Positions 9,241 through 17,296 of a DNA stretch of 64,000 nt are shown in pieces. Every line of letters begins with the position of its first letter. Within the stretch, counting starts at the first letter, position 1. A model generated the notes under the pieces. The model saw only the letters and a program-made list of their open reading frames with translations, was not told the origin of the DNA and did no database searches. The DNA is taken from the NCBI RefSeq assembly GCF_002008365.1, contig NZ_MRDL01000037.1, positions 213,357 through 277,356 on the forward strand. Direction: 5' to 3'. The position numbers were made by a program, and so were the translations under genes. This DNA comes from Rhizobium leguminosarum bv. viciae USDA 2370 (lineage in GTDB: Bacteria > Pseudomonadota > Alphaproteobacteria > Rhizobiales > Rhizobiaceae).

Positions 9241-9404
9241 AGAATGTCTTTTCGCGCATGACCTGCACGCAGCAGCTCGGCTTTGGACGCGACAATAAGC
9301 AGCCACAAGCCCGCGCGCCCTCGGCGGCAGGGATGAAGAAATTGAGACCCAAAGAAGAGCAGAGCGGCTACGTGCTCCACCAACAATCGCCAAATCGTTA
9401 AATT

Positions 9405-9446
9405 GGATCACATGATCCTCTTGACAGCGCTCTGGATCATAGTGTT
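9405..9446 (+). promoter_or_regulatory. Promoter/operator D for the ABC transporter operon
   Basis: The palindrome GGATCACATGATCC (9405-9418), 2 bases, TTGACA (9421-9426), 7 bases and GGATCATAGTGTT (9434-9446) repeat the layout of promoters A-C. The GGATCATAGTGTT word is identical to the one at promoter A on the other strand. Confidence 0.8.
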
Positions 9447-9598
9447 CACTTGAGCTAACGACAAAGGGAACAAGGGCGAGAAAGTTGGGTCTTGCGCTTT
9501 ACGCGATCTTGCGGGCCATGCCCCTCAAGCGCGACGGAGGCGACGATGCCTACCGGTAGTCAGGATCACCAGAAAATCGACCCTCTGAAGGAGAGAGC

Positions 9599-10705
9599 AT
9601 GACTTCGGTCACTTTCACAAATGTCTGGAAGCAATTCGGTACGCACGTCGCAATCGAAGACCTCAACCTTGAGATCAAGGATGGCGAGTTCATGGTCTTC
9701 GTCGGTCCATCTGGCTGCGGCAAGACGACGACCCTAAGGATGCTGGCCGGGCTGGACACGCCAACCTACGGGAAGATTCTGCTCGGTCGTGATGACATCA
9801 CGCTGACGCCGCCTGGGCGTCGCAACATTTCAATGGTGTTTCAAAGCTACGCGCTCTACCCGCATATGACGGTCCGCCAGAATCTTGCGTTTGGGCCGCA
9901 AATAAGGCACGAGAACAAAGCGGAAATCGCCGCCAGTGTTGAAGGCGTGGCCAAGCTTGTCGGACTTGAGCCGCTCTTGAGCCGCTTTCCAAGTGAGCTC
10001 TCGGGAGGGCAGCGCCAACGTGTCGCTCTCGCGCGGTCGATGATCCGCCGGCCGCGTATTTTCCTGCTCGATGAGCCGCTATCGAACCTCGATGCGAGCC
10101 TAAGAACGCACATGCGGACCGAAATCGCCGACTTGCAGCGTCAGCTGGGTGTGACGACCGTCTATGTCACCCATGACCAGGTGGAGGCGATGACGATGGG
10201 CCATCGTATTGCCGTTTTCGATCACGGTCGCATTTTGCAAGTTGCTACGCCAGCAGAGCTTTACCGAGCGCCGGCCAACAAGGTTGTCGGCATGTTTATC
10301 GGATCGCCCAGAATGAATATCCTGCCGGCGACCGTGCACGCCGAAGGCGACCGGGTCAATGTGCGGTGCTTCGGTACCTCCTTTTCGATGGGGAGCGGCC
10401 ATTTCGCTACGGATCTGTTGCCGCAAAAGATCGAGCTAGGCGTCCGGCCGGATGAACTTCAATGGGTGAAGGATGCGCCTTCACGATGCACTGAAAAAAT
10501 CAGCGGAATTGTAACGTCCCTCGAAACGACTGGGTCCGACACGTTTGTCCTCGTCGATGTCGAGGGAACGGAAGTGAACTCCAAATTTCCAAGCTTTGCT
10601 CCTGTAAAGCGAGGGGACGCGGTCGAATTGGTCTTTGATCCCTCAGACCTGCATTTCTTCGATGAGGGGACAGGCAAAAGCCTGAAAGGCGACGTCGGCC
10701 AATAA
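9599..10705 (+). CDS. ABC transporter ATPase, MalK/UgpC type
   Basis: A 368-residue ATPase for a carbohydrate-type importer. It has Walker A GPSGCGKTT, the Q-loop MVFQSYALYPHMTV, the signature LSGGQRQRVALAR, Walker B IFLLDEPLSNLD, the switch histidine VTHDQVEAM, and a C-terminal TOBE/OB domain (GVRPDEL). The start ATG has GAAGGAGAG upstream. It is the first gene of the operon, ahead of the binding protein and two permeases, and lies about 150 bases after promoter D. Confidence 0.92.
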   Translation: MTSVTFTNVWKQFGTHVAIEDLNLEIKDGEFMVFVGPSGCGKTTTLRMLAGLDTPTYGKILLGRDDITLTPPGRRNISMVFQSYALYPHMTVRQNLAFGPQIRHENKAEIAASVEGVAKLVGLEPLLSRFPSELSGGQRQRVALARSMIRRPRIFLLDEPLSNLDASLRTHMRTEIADLQRQLGVTTVYVTHDQVEAMTMGHRIAVFDHGRILQVATPAELYRAPANKVVGMFIGSPRMNILPATVHAEGDRVNVRCFGTSFSMGSGHFATDLLPQKIELGVRPDELQWVKDAPSRCTEKISGIVTSLETTGSDTFVLVDVEGTEVNSKFPSFAPVKRGDAVELVFDPSDLHFFDEGTGKSLKGDVGQ

Positions 10706-10747
10706 AATAACTGAGTGGAACGCAATCTAAACTGGGAGATAAAGTTG

Positions 10748-12226
10748 ATGCTCAATGCCCGAAATGAAAGCAAATTCTATGGGAAAGAAAATAAACAGTC
10801 CGGTTATGTGGCGACGGTGGATCAGTCTACTCCACGTCGGTCGATAATCGTCAAGTCACTTGGCCGAACACTGCGCAATATCGCGTTTCCAACCGTGCTC
10901 GCTATGACCGGCCTCGCAACAGCCTCTGTCGAAGGCGTCCAGGCTGCCACAGTGAAGGTCGCGTTCAGTTTGAACTGGACCTTTGCTGATCCCAAGCTTG
11001 CTAAAAAGTGGTTCGACAACATCAAGACAGAATTCGAGAAGAAGCATCCCGGCGATACAATGGAGTTGATCCCCGTCCCGGGAACCTATGATGACTTCAT
11101 CACGAAACTGAGCCTCCTTTACAATTCGCCCGACACCAAACCGGACATCGTCCAATATTTCGACATCAACGTTGGTCAGTTTGCAGCCAGCGACCTTCTT
11201 TCCCCGCTTGACGACAAGGTCGCGGACGCGCCTTGGTGGAAGGACACGCCCGCCCCCGTACAAGCGTCTGGAAAATACGACGGCAAGATCTATTCGGTGG
11301 CCCAGGGGATAAACACCTATGGCATCTTATTTGATCGGACACTGACGGAGAAAGCCGGGCTGCCGAAGGATTGGAAGCCCAAATCCTGGAAGGACATTCT
11401 GGATGGTGCCCGTGCGATCAAGAAGACATCGCCGGATGCTTCGCCCCTCTACGTGATCACTGGAACGGCGCAGGGAACGTTCGGCGTCGTCGCAGGACCC
11501 GGCTTGCTTCTTTCAGCCTCTAGCAATCCGACGATCTACGACCAGGAAACAAAAAAATGGGTGGTCGACAGCAAGGGCATCCGCGAAGTCCTGAACTTCT
11601 ACAGGACGGCTGCCTCTGAAGGCCTTCTTGCGCCCACTTCGCAGATCATGGACCCCAATGGGGCGACACATCCAGCCGAGGCGCTCCATGATCACAAATT
11701 CGGGATTACCTTCGCCGGCAACTGGATCCCGGTTTTTTGGAGCAAGGAAATTTGTGCGCCTTGCTGGGACGATAAGGAAAAGACGATCGGTTTCAGCGAA
11801 ATTCCGACGGCTGAAGGTCAGCAACCCGGCATCGGGGCGAGTTTCAATGGCGTCGTGTTGTCGATGTCCAAGGACCCTTCCGACCCCAAGCTGGCCTGGT
11901 CCGCGATGGAAATCATGCAGGCGAGGGAAAATCTGCTGAACATCGCCGCTTGGGTTCCTGTGGTTCCCGCGACAGCATCGCTGAAAACCGACAAGTCTTA
12001 TCTTTCGCTGACACAGGAACCTTTTCAGAAATCGTTTGCTGAATTGAGCTCAAGCTCGCGGAGCATGCCATCACAGGCTGAGTTCCCGATTTGGGGCAAC
12101 GCGTTCCAACAGGCCACCCAGGCAATGGTGCTGAAGCCGGAAACCACGATCGATGAAGGTGTCAACATTCTTCGATCCTACATGGCAACACAAGTGGGCG
12201 AAGAGAACTTGGAGACCCTGCCTTGA
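10748..12226 (+). CDS. Extracellular solute-binding protein, family 1 (sugar type)
   Basis: This is the periplasmic receptor of the importer, about 492 residues from the ATG at 10748, which has GGGAG nine bases upstream. A signal segment follows an unusually long polar N-terminus of about 45 residues; the hydrophobic stretch IAFPTVLAMTGLATASVEG ends near VQAA, where cleavage is likely. The mature part has family-1 features such as NTYGILFDRTLTEKAGLPKDW and FAGNWIPVFW. The ligand is not predictable. The TGA stop overlaps the TTG start proposed for the next gene. Confidence 0.85.
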   Translation: MLNARNESKFYGKENKQSGYVATVDQSTPRRSIIVKSLGRTLRNIAFPTVLAMTGLATASVEGVQAATVKVAFSLNWTFADPKLAKKWFDNIKTEFEKKHPGDTMELIPVPGTYDDFITKLSLLYNSPDTKPDIVQYFDINVGQFAASDLLSPLDDKVADAPWWKDTPAPVQASGKYDGKIYSVAQGINTYGILFDRTLTEKAGLPKDWKPKSWKDILDGARAIKKTSPDASPLYVITGTAQGTFGVVAGPGLLLSASSNPTIYDQETKKWVVDSKGIREVLNFYRTAASEGLLAPTSQIMDPNGATHPAEALHDHKFGITFAGNWIPVFWSKEICAPCWDDKEKTIGFSEIPTAEGQQPGIGASFNGVVLSMSKDPSDPKLAWSAMEIMQARENLLNIAAWVPVVPATASLKTDKSYLSLTQEPFQKSFAELSSSSRSMPSQAEFPIWGNAFQQATQAMVLKPETTIDEGVNILRSYMATQVGEENLETLP

Positions 12227-13212
12227 CATCAAAGCGCGCCTTAAGCGCCGTCAGAGGGCCAGTTCATCAAACTGGCCCTCAGAACGCCGCAAGCTCGGAT
12301 GCAGCCAGACACACGCGACTTGATCAGCCGCGTGTGAACCCGATGTCTTTCGTCCTTCTTTCGCCGGCGGCAGTGCTTCTCGGCGCGTTTTTCCTAGGGC
12401 CGGTGATCTATGCGATTTATCTCGGCTTCACGAACCTTCAGTTGATTGGCATCCATGCCATCAACTACCGTTTTACCGGCTTCACCAATGTTGCGTTTCT
12501 GCTGGGCGACGCGGTCTTTTACAAGTCTCTGTGGCTGACGGTTGTTTTTGTCGTCGGCTCGGGTGCCATGGCGACGACCCTGCTCGGGCTAGTTTTGGCA
12601 CTTGCCCTGCAGAATTGCATTGCGCCGGTTCGGTGGATCGCTAGTGCTGCCGCGATTTTGGCCTGGACACTACCCCCAACAACGATCGCTTTTCTGTGGC
12701 TGGCGACGAGCACGCAGTCCGGCTTGATCGCAATCATGGTGGGCAATTCCCGGCTCGATATTCTATATCAAAACGCCATGCTGGTCGTTTCTACAGCCAA
12801 CGCCTGGTCATTGGCAGGACTTGCCATGACAATGTTCTCGGCCGCGCTTCGCAACATACCGGGAGACTTGATGGAGGCGGCACAACTCGAAGGCTGCACG
12901 CCGTTCCAGTCGCTCCTGAGAATAACGCTTCCACTGCTGAAACCGACGATCGTTACCTGTGCACTCTTGATGATGCTGATGACCTTCGGCAATTTCACTC
13001 TGATCTATCTGATGACCGGGGGCGGGCCGGGGAATGATACTAACATCCTCCCGGTCTATACATACCAACAGGGCTTCAAATTCCATAACCTGGGCTACGC
13101 CGCCCTCCTGGGCAATGTCATGGTGCTGCTTTCCGCCTTGCTGGGGGGCATGTTCGTCTGGGCCACCAAGACCCGCCGGCAAGATGAGCCCGTAAATAAT
13201 GATCCAAAGTAA
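12223..13212 (+). CDS. ABC transporter permease, MalF/UgpA type
   Basis: An inner-membrane permease of about 329 residues with six predicted transmembrane helices and the EAA loop (MEAAQLEGCTPFQSLLRITLP) that contacts the ATPase. The TTG start at 12223 overlaps the preceding stop and has GGAG eight bases upstream; an ATG at 12343 would remove a 40-residue polar N-terminus and remains possible. The segment LMTGGGPGNDTNILPVYTYQ is typical of this family. Confidence 0.88.
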   Translation: MTSKRALSAVRGPVHQTGPQNAASSDAARHTRLDQPRVNPMSFVLLSPAAVLLGAFFLGPVIYAIYLGFTNLQLIGIHAINYRFTGFTNVAFLLGDAVFYKSLWLTVVFVVGSGAMATTLLGLVLALALQNCIAPVRWIASAAAILAWTLPPTTIAFLWLATSTQSGLIAIMVGNSRLDILYQNAMLVVSTANAWSLAGLAMTMFSAALRNIPGDLMEAAQLEGCTPFQSLLRITLPLLKPTIVTCALLMMLMTFGNFTLIYLMTGGGPGNDTNILPVYTYQQGFKFHNLGYAALLGNVMVLLSALLGGMFVWATKTRRQDEPVNNDPK

Positions 13213-13225
13213 GAAGGCGACTTCG

Positions 13226-14092
13226 ATGCAGACAGTTCACGTCGATCCGATGCCGTCCCTGCAGGGGTTGAAGCGGAACCGGCCCAGGAAGATCACCACC
13301 GAGAGGATTGTCGGCAATTCCACAGCTCTCGTGCTGGCGGCATTTTTTTCCTTACCGATGCTTTGGATGGTTCTTGCCTCGGTCGATCATAGCGCGACAA
13401 ACCAGCTAAGGGTCCCTGACCTAACTGCGGAGCATTACTGGGTTGCCGTACAGCTTGAAAATCTCTCGGCATTCGGCAACAGCTTGCTGCTTTCGGTCAT
13501 CGCGACGGTCATCGGGACCGCGGCAGCCTTCGTTGCGGCATACGTCTTCTCCAAGCACAACATCCCCTTCAAAAACCCGATCTTGCTCACGATCCTCTTT
13601 CTCTCGGGCGTCCCGATCTCGATATTGATCGTGCCGGTCTACAAAATGTTCGCCACACTGGGTTGGCTGTCCATTATACCAACGGGCGTGTTGCTGGGCG
13701 TGACGGCGATCCCTTTCCAGATCTATCAGTTGAAGAATTTCATCGACGCCGTACCGCCGGAATTGGAAGAAGCGGCAGCGCTTGAGCAAGCCAACACCCT
13801 GCAGATCCTGTTTCGAGTGATTTTGCCACTGACGAAACCCGGCCTGGCGTCGGCGGCAATCTTCGGCTTTGTGAATGCTTGGGGCAACTTCCTTTTGCCG
13901 GTCGTCCTCATCAACAGTCTCGCCGACCAACCCGCACCCGTGCATCTTTTTGGGTTCATGGGATCGAACTCGATCGACTACGGCGTCATAGCGGCTTATT
14001 CGATCGTCTATTCGTTACCTGTCATCATTCTGTTCCTGGGCATGTCACGCCAGTTCAAAGCGGGATTTGCGCTGGGAGGAGCGGTCAAGTGA
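13226..14092 (+). CDS. ABC transporter permease, MalG/UgpE type
   Basis: This is the second permease of the importer, about 288 residues, with six membrane segments and the EAA loop (LEEAAALEQANTLQILFRVILPLTKPG). The ATG at 13226 has AAGAAGG eight bases upstream; an in-frame ATG at 13199 would overlap the end of the upstream permease gene and add nine residues. It completes a binding protein-permease-permease-ATPase set. Confidence 0.88.
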   Translation: MQTVHVDPMPSLQGLKRNRPRKITTERIVGNSTALVLAAFFSLPMLWMVLASVDHSATNQLRVPDLTAEHYWVAVQLENLSAFGNSLLLSVIATVIGTAAAFVAAYVFSKHNIPFKNPILLTILFLSGVPISILIVPVYKMFATLGWLSIIPTGVLLGVTAIPFQIYQLKNFIDAVPPELEEAAALEQANTLQILFRVILPLTKPGLASAAIFGFVNAWGNFLLPVVLINSLADQPAPVHLFGFMGSNSIDYGVIAAYSIVYSLPVIILFLGMSRQFKAGFALGGAVK

Positions 14093-14147
14093 CTGCGCGA
14101 CGTTTAGGAGTGCGCCCGGTTTGAAGACCCTCGTCAAAAGCCATCTG

Positions 14148-14732
14148 ATGATGCGCACGCTTATTTCCGCTTCAGCCATCGCATTGACGATGTCTGCCTT
14201 TGCGCAAGATGGGATCGGAGATCTTGCCGGTTTTTTGAGCGGTTTCAATTATTTGCCATCCAAGTTCGACCACACAATTGCGATGCTGCTTGTGGGCCTA
14301 TTCTCATTTCGGCTTGGCGGACGCGCGGTTTGGCTTTTGCCGGGGGCCTTCATCGTCATCATGTTTCTAGGTAGCAGAATCGGAGTTGCCGGCGCCTTAC
14401 CGTTTATAGGAAGCGGTGCCAGTCTGTCGCTCGTCCTGTTTGGAGCGATCGTCGCTTTCAATATCAAAATCCCGGTGAACGCTACGATGAGCTTCGCCGG
14501 CGTCTTCGCACTACTTCACGGCCAAATGCTTGGAGAGGAGATGAATGGCAATTTAGGCGGCGTTGCCTATTTAAGCGGTTTTGCTGCGGCCACGGTTCTT
14601 TTGGATGCGGTGGGAGCCGCTCTCGCCTGGGCTATCGCCGGCATCGATGACGGCTGGGGGCCGATTGATGCGCGAACAGGTTGCGGCATCTCAACCATCG
14701 CCGGTTTCGGAGTCGGGGCAGCCGTATTCTAA
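14148..14732 (+). CDS. HupE/UreJ family membrane protein
   Basis: A membrane protein of about 194 residues with a signal-like start (MMRTLISASAIALTMSAFA then QDG) and about six hydrophobic helices. The motifs GLFSFRLGGRAVWLLPGAF and the terminal GCGISTIAGFGVG-type segment fit the HupE/UreJ family, some members of which move nickel or cobalt. The ATG at 14148 fits the signal peptide; a TTG at 14121 has AGGAG upstream and is the main alternative. It lies about 55 bases after the permease gene on the same strand, so it is probably the last gene of the ABC operon. No hydrogenase or urease genes are present in the window, so its role here is unclear. Confidence 0.75.
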   Translation: MMRTLISASAIALTMSAFAQDGIGDLAGFLSGFNYLPSKFDHTIAMLLVGLFSFRLGGRAVWLLPGAFIVIMFLGSRIGVAGALPFIGSGASLSLVLFGAIVAFNIKIPVNATMSFAGVFALLHGQMLGEEMNGNLGGVAYLSGFAAATVLLDAVGAALAWAIAGIDDGWGPIDARTGCGISTIAGFGVGAAVF

Positions 14733-14823
14733 CTAAACTAATCGAGACCATCAGGCTGCGCCAACCTCAACTGGATCACAGAAAAAGCAGGTTCGCAGCC
14801 AACGGGCCGAAACGCGATGCTGC

Positions 14824-15026
14824 CTAGACCAGGTCCAAGTTGCTCTGGGCTTCCTGCAAAAGCTTCTGTTCGCTTTGTGCCGTGCGCCCGAAGTACGGGT
14901 GGAACTCGCGACTGAATTGTGAAGTACCCTTGTATCCGACGGCATGTGCGACGGCGGCGATTCCAATATCTGCGGACTTGAGCAGACCACGAGCCTCATG
15001 AAGTCTTGCCGCTTTCAAATAAGCTA
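14824..15026 (-). pseudogene. C-terminal fragment of an AraC-type transcriptional regulator
   Basis: About 67 codons resemble the second helix-turn-helix of AraC regulators: AYLKAARLHEARGLLKSAD, AAVAHAVGYKGTSQFSREF and HPYFGRTAQSE. The reading frame is cut at 15026 by the IS481-family element. I could not find the N-terminal part on the far side of the insertion (after 16073), so sequence was probably lost as well. The fragment cannot make a working regulator. Confidence 0.8.
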
Positions 15027-16016
15027 GTTGTTTAGTCCCGGCATTTGCTGGAGCGGATCGAGGGTAAAGCGTTCGGGCTGTGAAGCCCATGCCTTGCAGA
15101 TGAACTCGTATGGTGTGAGGCCGTTGAGGGTCTTGAGCCTGCGGCCGAAATTGTAAGCGGCGACGAAGTCGGCAAGATGCTGGCGCAGTTGATCGTGGCT
15201 TTCATAGTAAAAGCGTCTGGCGGTGGCATCCTTGATGGTTCGGTTCATTCTCTCAACCTGGCCGTTGGTCCATGGATGCTTTACCTTGGTGGTACGGTGC
15301 TCGATATCATTGGTGGCGCAGGTGTATTCGAAGGCATGGGCCCAGAAACGTTCGCCATTGGCGATCGCTTCTTTGATCAGCGGCACAGCGGGCCCTCCAG
15401 CGCCGGGCGTAGTGAACTGGATCCCGTTATCGGTGAGCACGGTGTGGATCTTGTAGGGGACGGCTGCAATCAAGCGTAGGAGAAACTCGCGCGAGATGGC
15501 GGTGGTGGCCTTCTCGTGCAGTTCGACGAAGGCAAACTTTGAGGTGCGATCGATGGCAACGAACATATATAGCTTGCCTCGCTCGGTGCGCACCTCGGCA
15601 ATGTCGATGTGGAAGTAGCCGATCGGGTAGCTCTTGAACTTCTTCTTCGCCGGCCTGTCGCCGTCGACATCCGGCAAGCGGCCGATGCCGTGACGCTGCA
15701 GGCAACGATGCAGCGAAGACCGCGTAAGATGCGTGATTGTCGGCTGCAGTGCATAGAGGCAGTCATCGAGCGGCAGCAGCGCATACCGGCGAAAGGCAAC
15801 GATAACGGCCTCCTCCTCGATGGAGAGCACCGTCGATCTCGGCTCTTTCGGGCCGGTCGGAAGGTCCGCTACCGAGGACCGATTCCGCCACTTGGCGACG
15901 GTCTTCTGATTGATTCCGTAACGCTTCGAAAGCGTCCTCAGGCTCTCTTGACTATGTTGTATCGCTCGACGGACTGCCTCTGTCGTCGTGGCGCTCCCAT
16001 GAAGAACCTGGCCCAT
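15024..16016 (-). CDS. IS481-family transposase
   Basis: An intact DDE transposase of 330 residues with an N-terminal helix-turn-helix (LRTLSKRYGINQKTVAKW). The catalytic residues are placed in FHIDIAEVRTE (first Asp), TVLTDNGIQF (second Asp) and NGQVERMNRTIKD (Glu). The stop codon TAG is formed by the flanking target DNA rather than by the element, which is seen in some compact insertion sequences. No frameshift or internal stop is visible, so the element may still be active. Confidence 0.92.
   Translation of the reverse strand: MGQVLHGSATTTEAVRRAIQHSQESLRTLSKRYGINQKTVAKWRNRSSVADLPTGPKEPRSTVLSIEEEAVIVAFRRYALLPLDDCLYALQPTITHLTRSSLHRCLQRHGIGRLPDVDGDRPAKKKFKSYPIGYFHIDIAEVRTERGKLYMFVAIDRTSKFAFVELHEKATTAISREFLLRLIAAVPYKIHTVLTDNGIQFTTPGAGGPAVPLIKEAIANGERFWAHAFEYTCATNDIEHRTTKVKHPWTNGQVERMNRTIKDATARRFYYESHDQLRQHLADFVAAYNFGRRLKTLNGLTPYEFICKAWASQPERFTLDPLQQMPGLNN
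15029..15051. repeat. Left inverted repeat of the IS481-family element
   Basis: A 23-base terminal repeat beginning TGTTTAGTCCC that pairs with the right repeat at 16050-16072 with about 17 of 23 matches by eye. Confidence 0.75.
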
Positions 16017-16049
16017 AGCGCATCCTTTGATTCGGAAGAAAAGGATGCC

Positions 16050-16072
16050 CCATCAAAGCCTGGGATCAAACA
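16050..16072. repeat. Right inverted repeat of the IS481-family element
   Basis: Read inward on the minus strand it begins TGTTTGATCCC and mirrors the left end. It is followed directly by GCTA, also found beside the left end. Confidence 0.75.
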
Positions 16073-16306
16073 GCTAAAACTTCGACGGAGTCGACGATCA
16101 CTCGATTTCGCCACCGTTGTTCAATCACCCGATCCGAAATTTCTTCATCTAGTCGGATACTCCGTTGAGCGGTTGGCTGTCCAAACAGTAGTCGTTTTCG
16201 TGGAAGTCGCAACGCCAGCTTGCGCCGCTATGCCAGAGCAGGTCATGCGGCGATTAGCAAATCTACCGATAATCTCGGTGAAGGTGCGGGCGGCCCGCCG
16301 CTTACC
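16073..16306. other. Unassigned 234-base gap between the IS and xdhC
   Basis: No complete gene is visible. On the minus strand one frame gives a short HTH-like string (GIAAQAGVATS) followed by a stop, which might be the remains of a regulator, but this is too short to assign. Confidence 0.4.
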
Positions 16307-17251
16307 TTATAGGTTTAAAAATTTAGCAGACATTCTGACCGCAACGACGTCTGCGACAATTGACAACGCCAGAGAAGACGCACTCTTGGCTTTGCCGAAA
16401 ATTCCGATCGGAGCCTTGATCCGGTCAATATCGGCCTCACTGTAGCCGTAGTCCGCCAAAGCCATGATCCGCCTACCGTGCGTGCGTAGGCTTCCCAAAG
16501 CGCCGATATAAAAAGGCCGGCTGTCGAGCGCGAGCCGCAAGAGCGGTATCTCCCGCTCCAGATCGTGATAGAGCAATGCGACGGCAGTGAAAGGGTCGAT
16601 CAACGACTTTAAAGAACTGGCCGTCATCTGCCCGTCGACGAGATGGATGTCGATGCCGGCGGCGCGCGCGACATCTGCAGTTGCAGTCGCTTCGATCGAA
16701 CGGCCACAAACGAGCAGTCTAGTGGTCGGTTGGTAGGCGATGACGAAATCCTCACCGTCCCACTGCGACGCAACATGGAGCCGCCGGTCGACGGATAGTC
16801 GCTCCGAGGCGGGACTATATCTGAGAGCTGTTCCCCGTCTTAGCTCGAGTTCACAGATCACGTCCTCCAATTCTCTGGCGCTCTGCAGCCGGTGGATCGC
16901 GAGATTGATCCCTCCGCCGCACGGAAGAACAATATCAAAAAGCCGCGACCCTTCGCCCAGCCGCAGGAAGCGATCCTGCCCGTTTTGCAAGGCCTCCAAT
17001 GCTTCTGCTGCAACGGCGCTCTCTGTACAGCCGCCAGAAACGAAGCCGCAGTAGAGGCCATCGGCCCTAACAACCATTTGCGAGCCGAGCGGACGTGCCG
17101 AGCCGCCTCGGATCTCGACCAAGGTTACCAGGGCGGTCGCTATCCCCGCCTGAACCGAGGCGCAAGCATAACGCAAAATTTCAACCGGCACGTCTGTCGA
17201 GAGGCCTACCGAGGGAACGACAGGGTCGATCATGGGGCGGCGTGCCGCCAT
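16307..17251 (-). CDS. xdhC: XdhC/CoxI-family molybdenum hydroxylase maturation factor
   Basis: The XdhC family binds molybdenum cofactor and delivers its sulfurated form to xanthine-dehydrogenase-type enzymes. The protein has 314 residues. The N-terminal domain carries LVTLVEIRGGSARPLGSQM and GFVSGGCTESAVAAEAL; the C-terminal Rossmann part has LLVCGRSIEATATADVARAAG and FYIGALGSLRTHGRR. GGAGG lies six bases before the ATG. It is the last gene of the long minus-strand operon, while the hydroxylase subunits it should serve are 13 kb away at 30.1-34.6 kb. This ties the operons functionally. Confidence 0.88.
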   Translation of the reverse strand: MAARRPMIDPVVPSVGLSTDVPVEILRYACASVQAGIATALVTLVEIRGGSARPLGSQMVVRADGLYCGFVSGGCTESAVAAEALEALQNGQDRFLRLGEGSRLFDIVLPCGGGINLAIHRLQSARELEDVICELELRRGTALRYSPASERLSVDRRLHVASQWDGEDFVIAYQPTTRLLVCGRSIEATATADVARAAGIDIHLVDGQMTASSLKSLIDPFTAVALLYHDLEREIPLLRLALDSRPFYIGALGSLRTHGRRIMALADYGYSEADIDRIKAPIGIFGKAKSASSLALSIVADVVAVRMSAKFLNL

Positions 17252-17296
17252 GGCTTCCTCCAGCGATGGTTCACTTTGCCCTCCTAACCAAATGTT

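Larger units (their letters stand above)
8971..9598. other. Divergent control region between gloA and the ABC operon
   Basis: About 628 bases contain no credible gene. They hold two back-to-back copies of the shared promoter/operator layout: one facing left (9200-9240) and one facing right (9405-9446). The 230 bases between gloA and its promoter and the 150 bases before the ATPase gene form leaders in which I see no further structure. Confidence 0.7.
15027..16072 (-). mobile_element. IS481-family insertion sequence
   Basis: The element is about 1,046 bases with one transposase gene. Imperfect inverted repeats of 23 bases start with TGTTTAGTCCC (15029) at one end and TGTTTGATCCC (reading inward from 16072) at the other. 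GCTA occurs just outside both ends (15023-15026 and 16073-16076), which fits a short target duplication. The element lies inside an AraC-type gene. Confidence 0.85.

Noticed and set aside
15609..16445. 278-codon plus-strand frame
   Set aside because: It runs antisense through the transposase and across the IS end; not a plausible gene.
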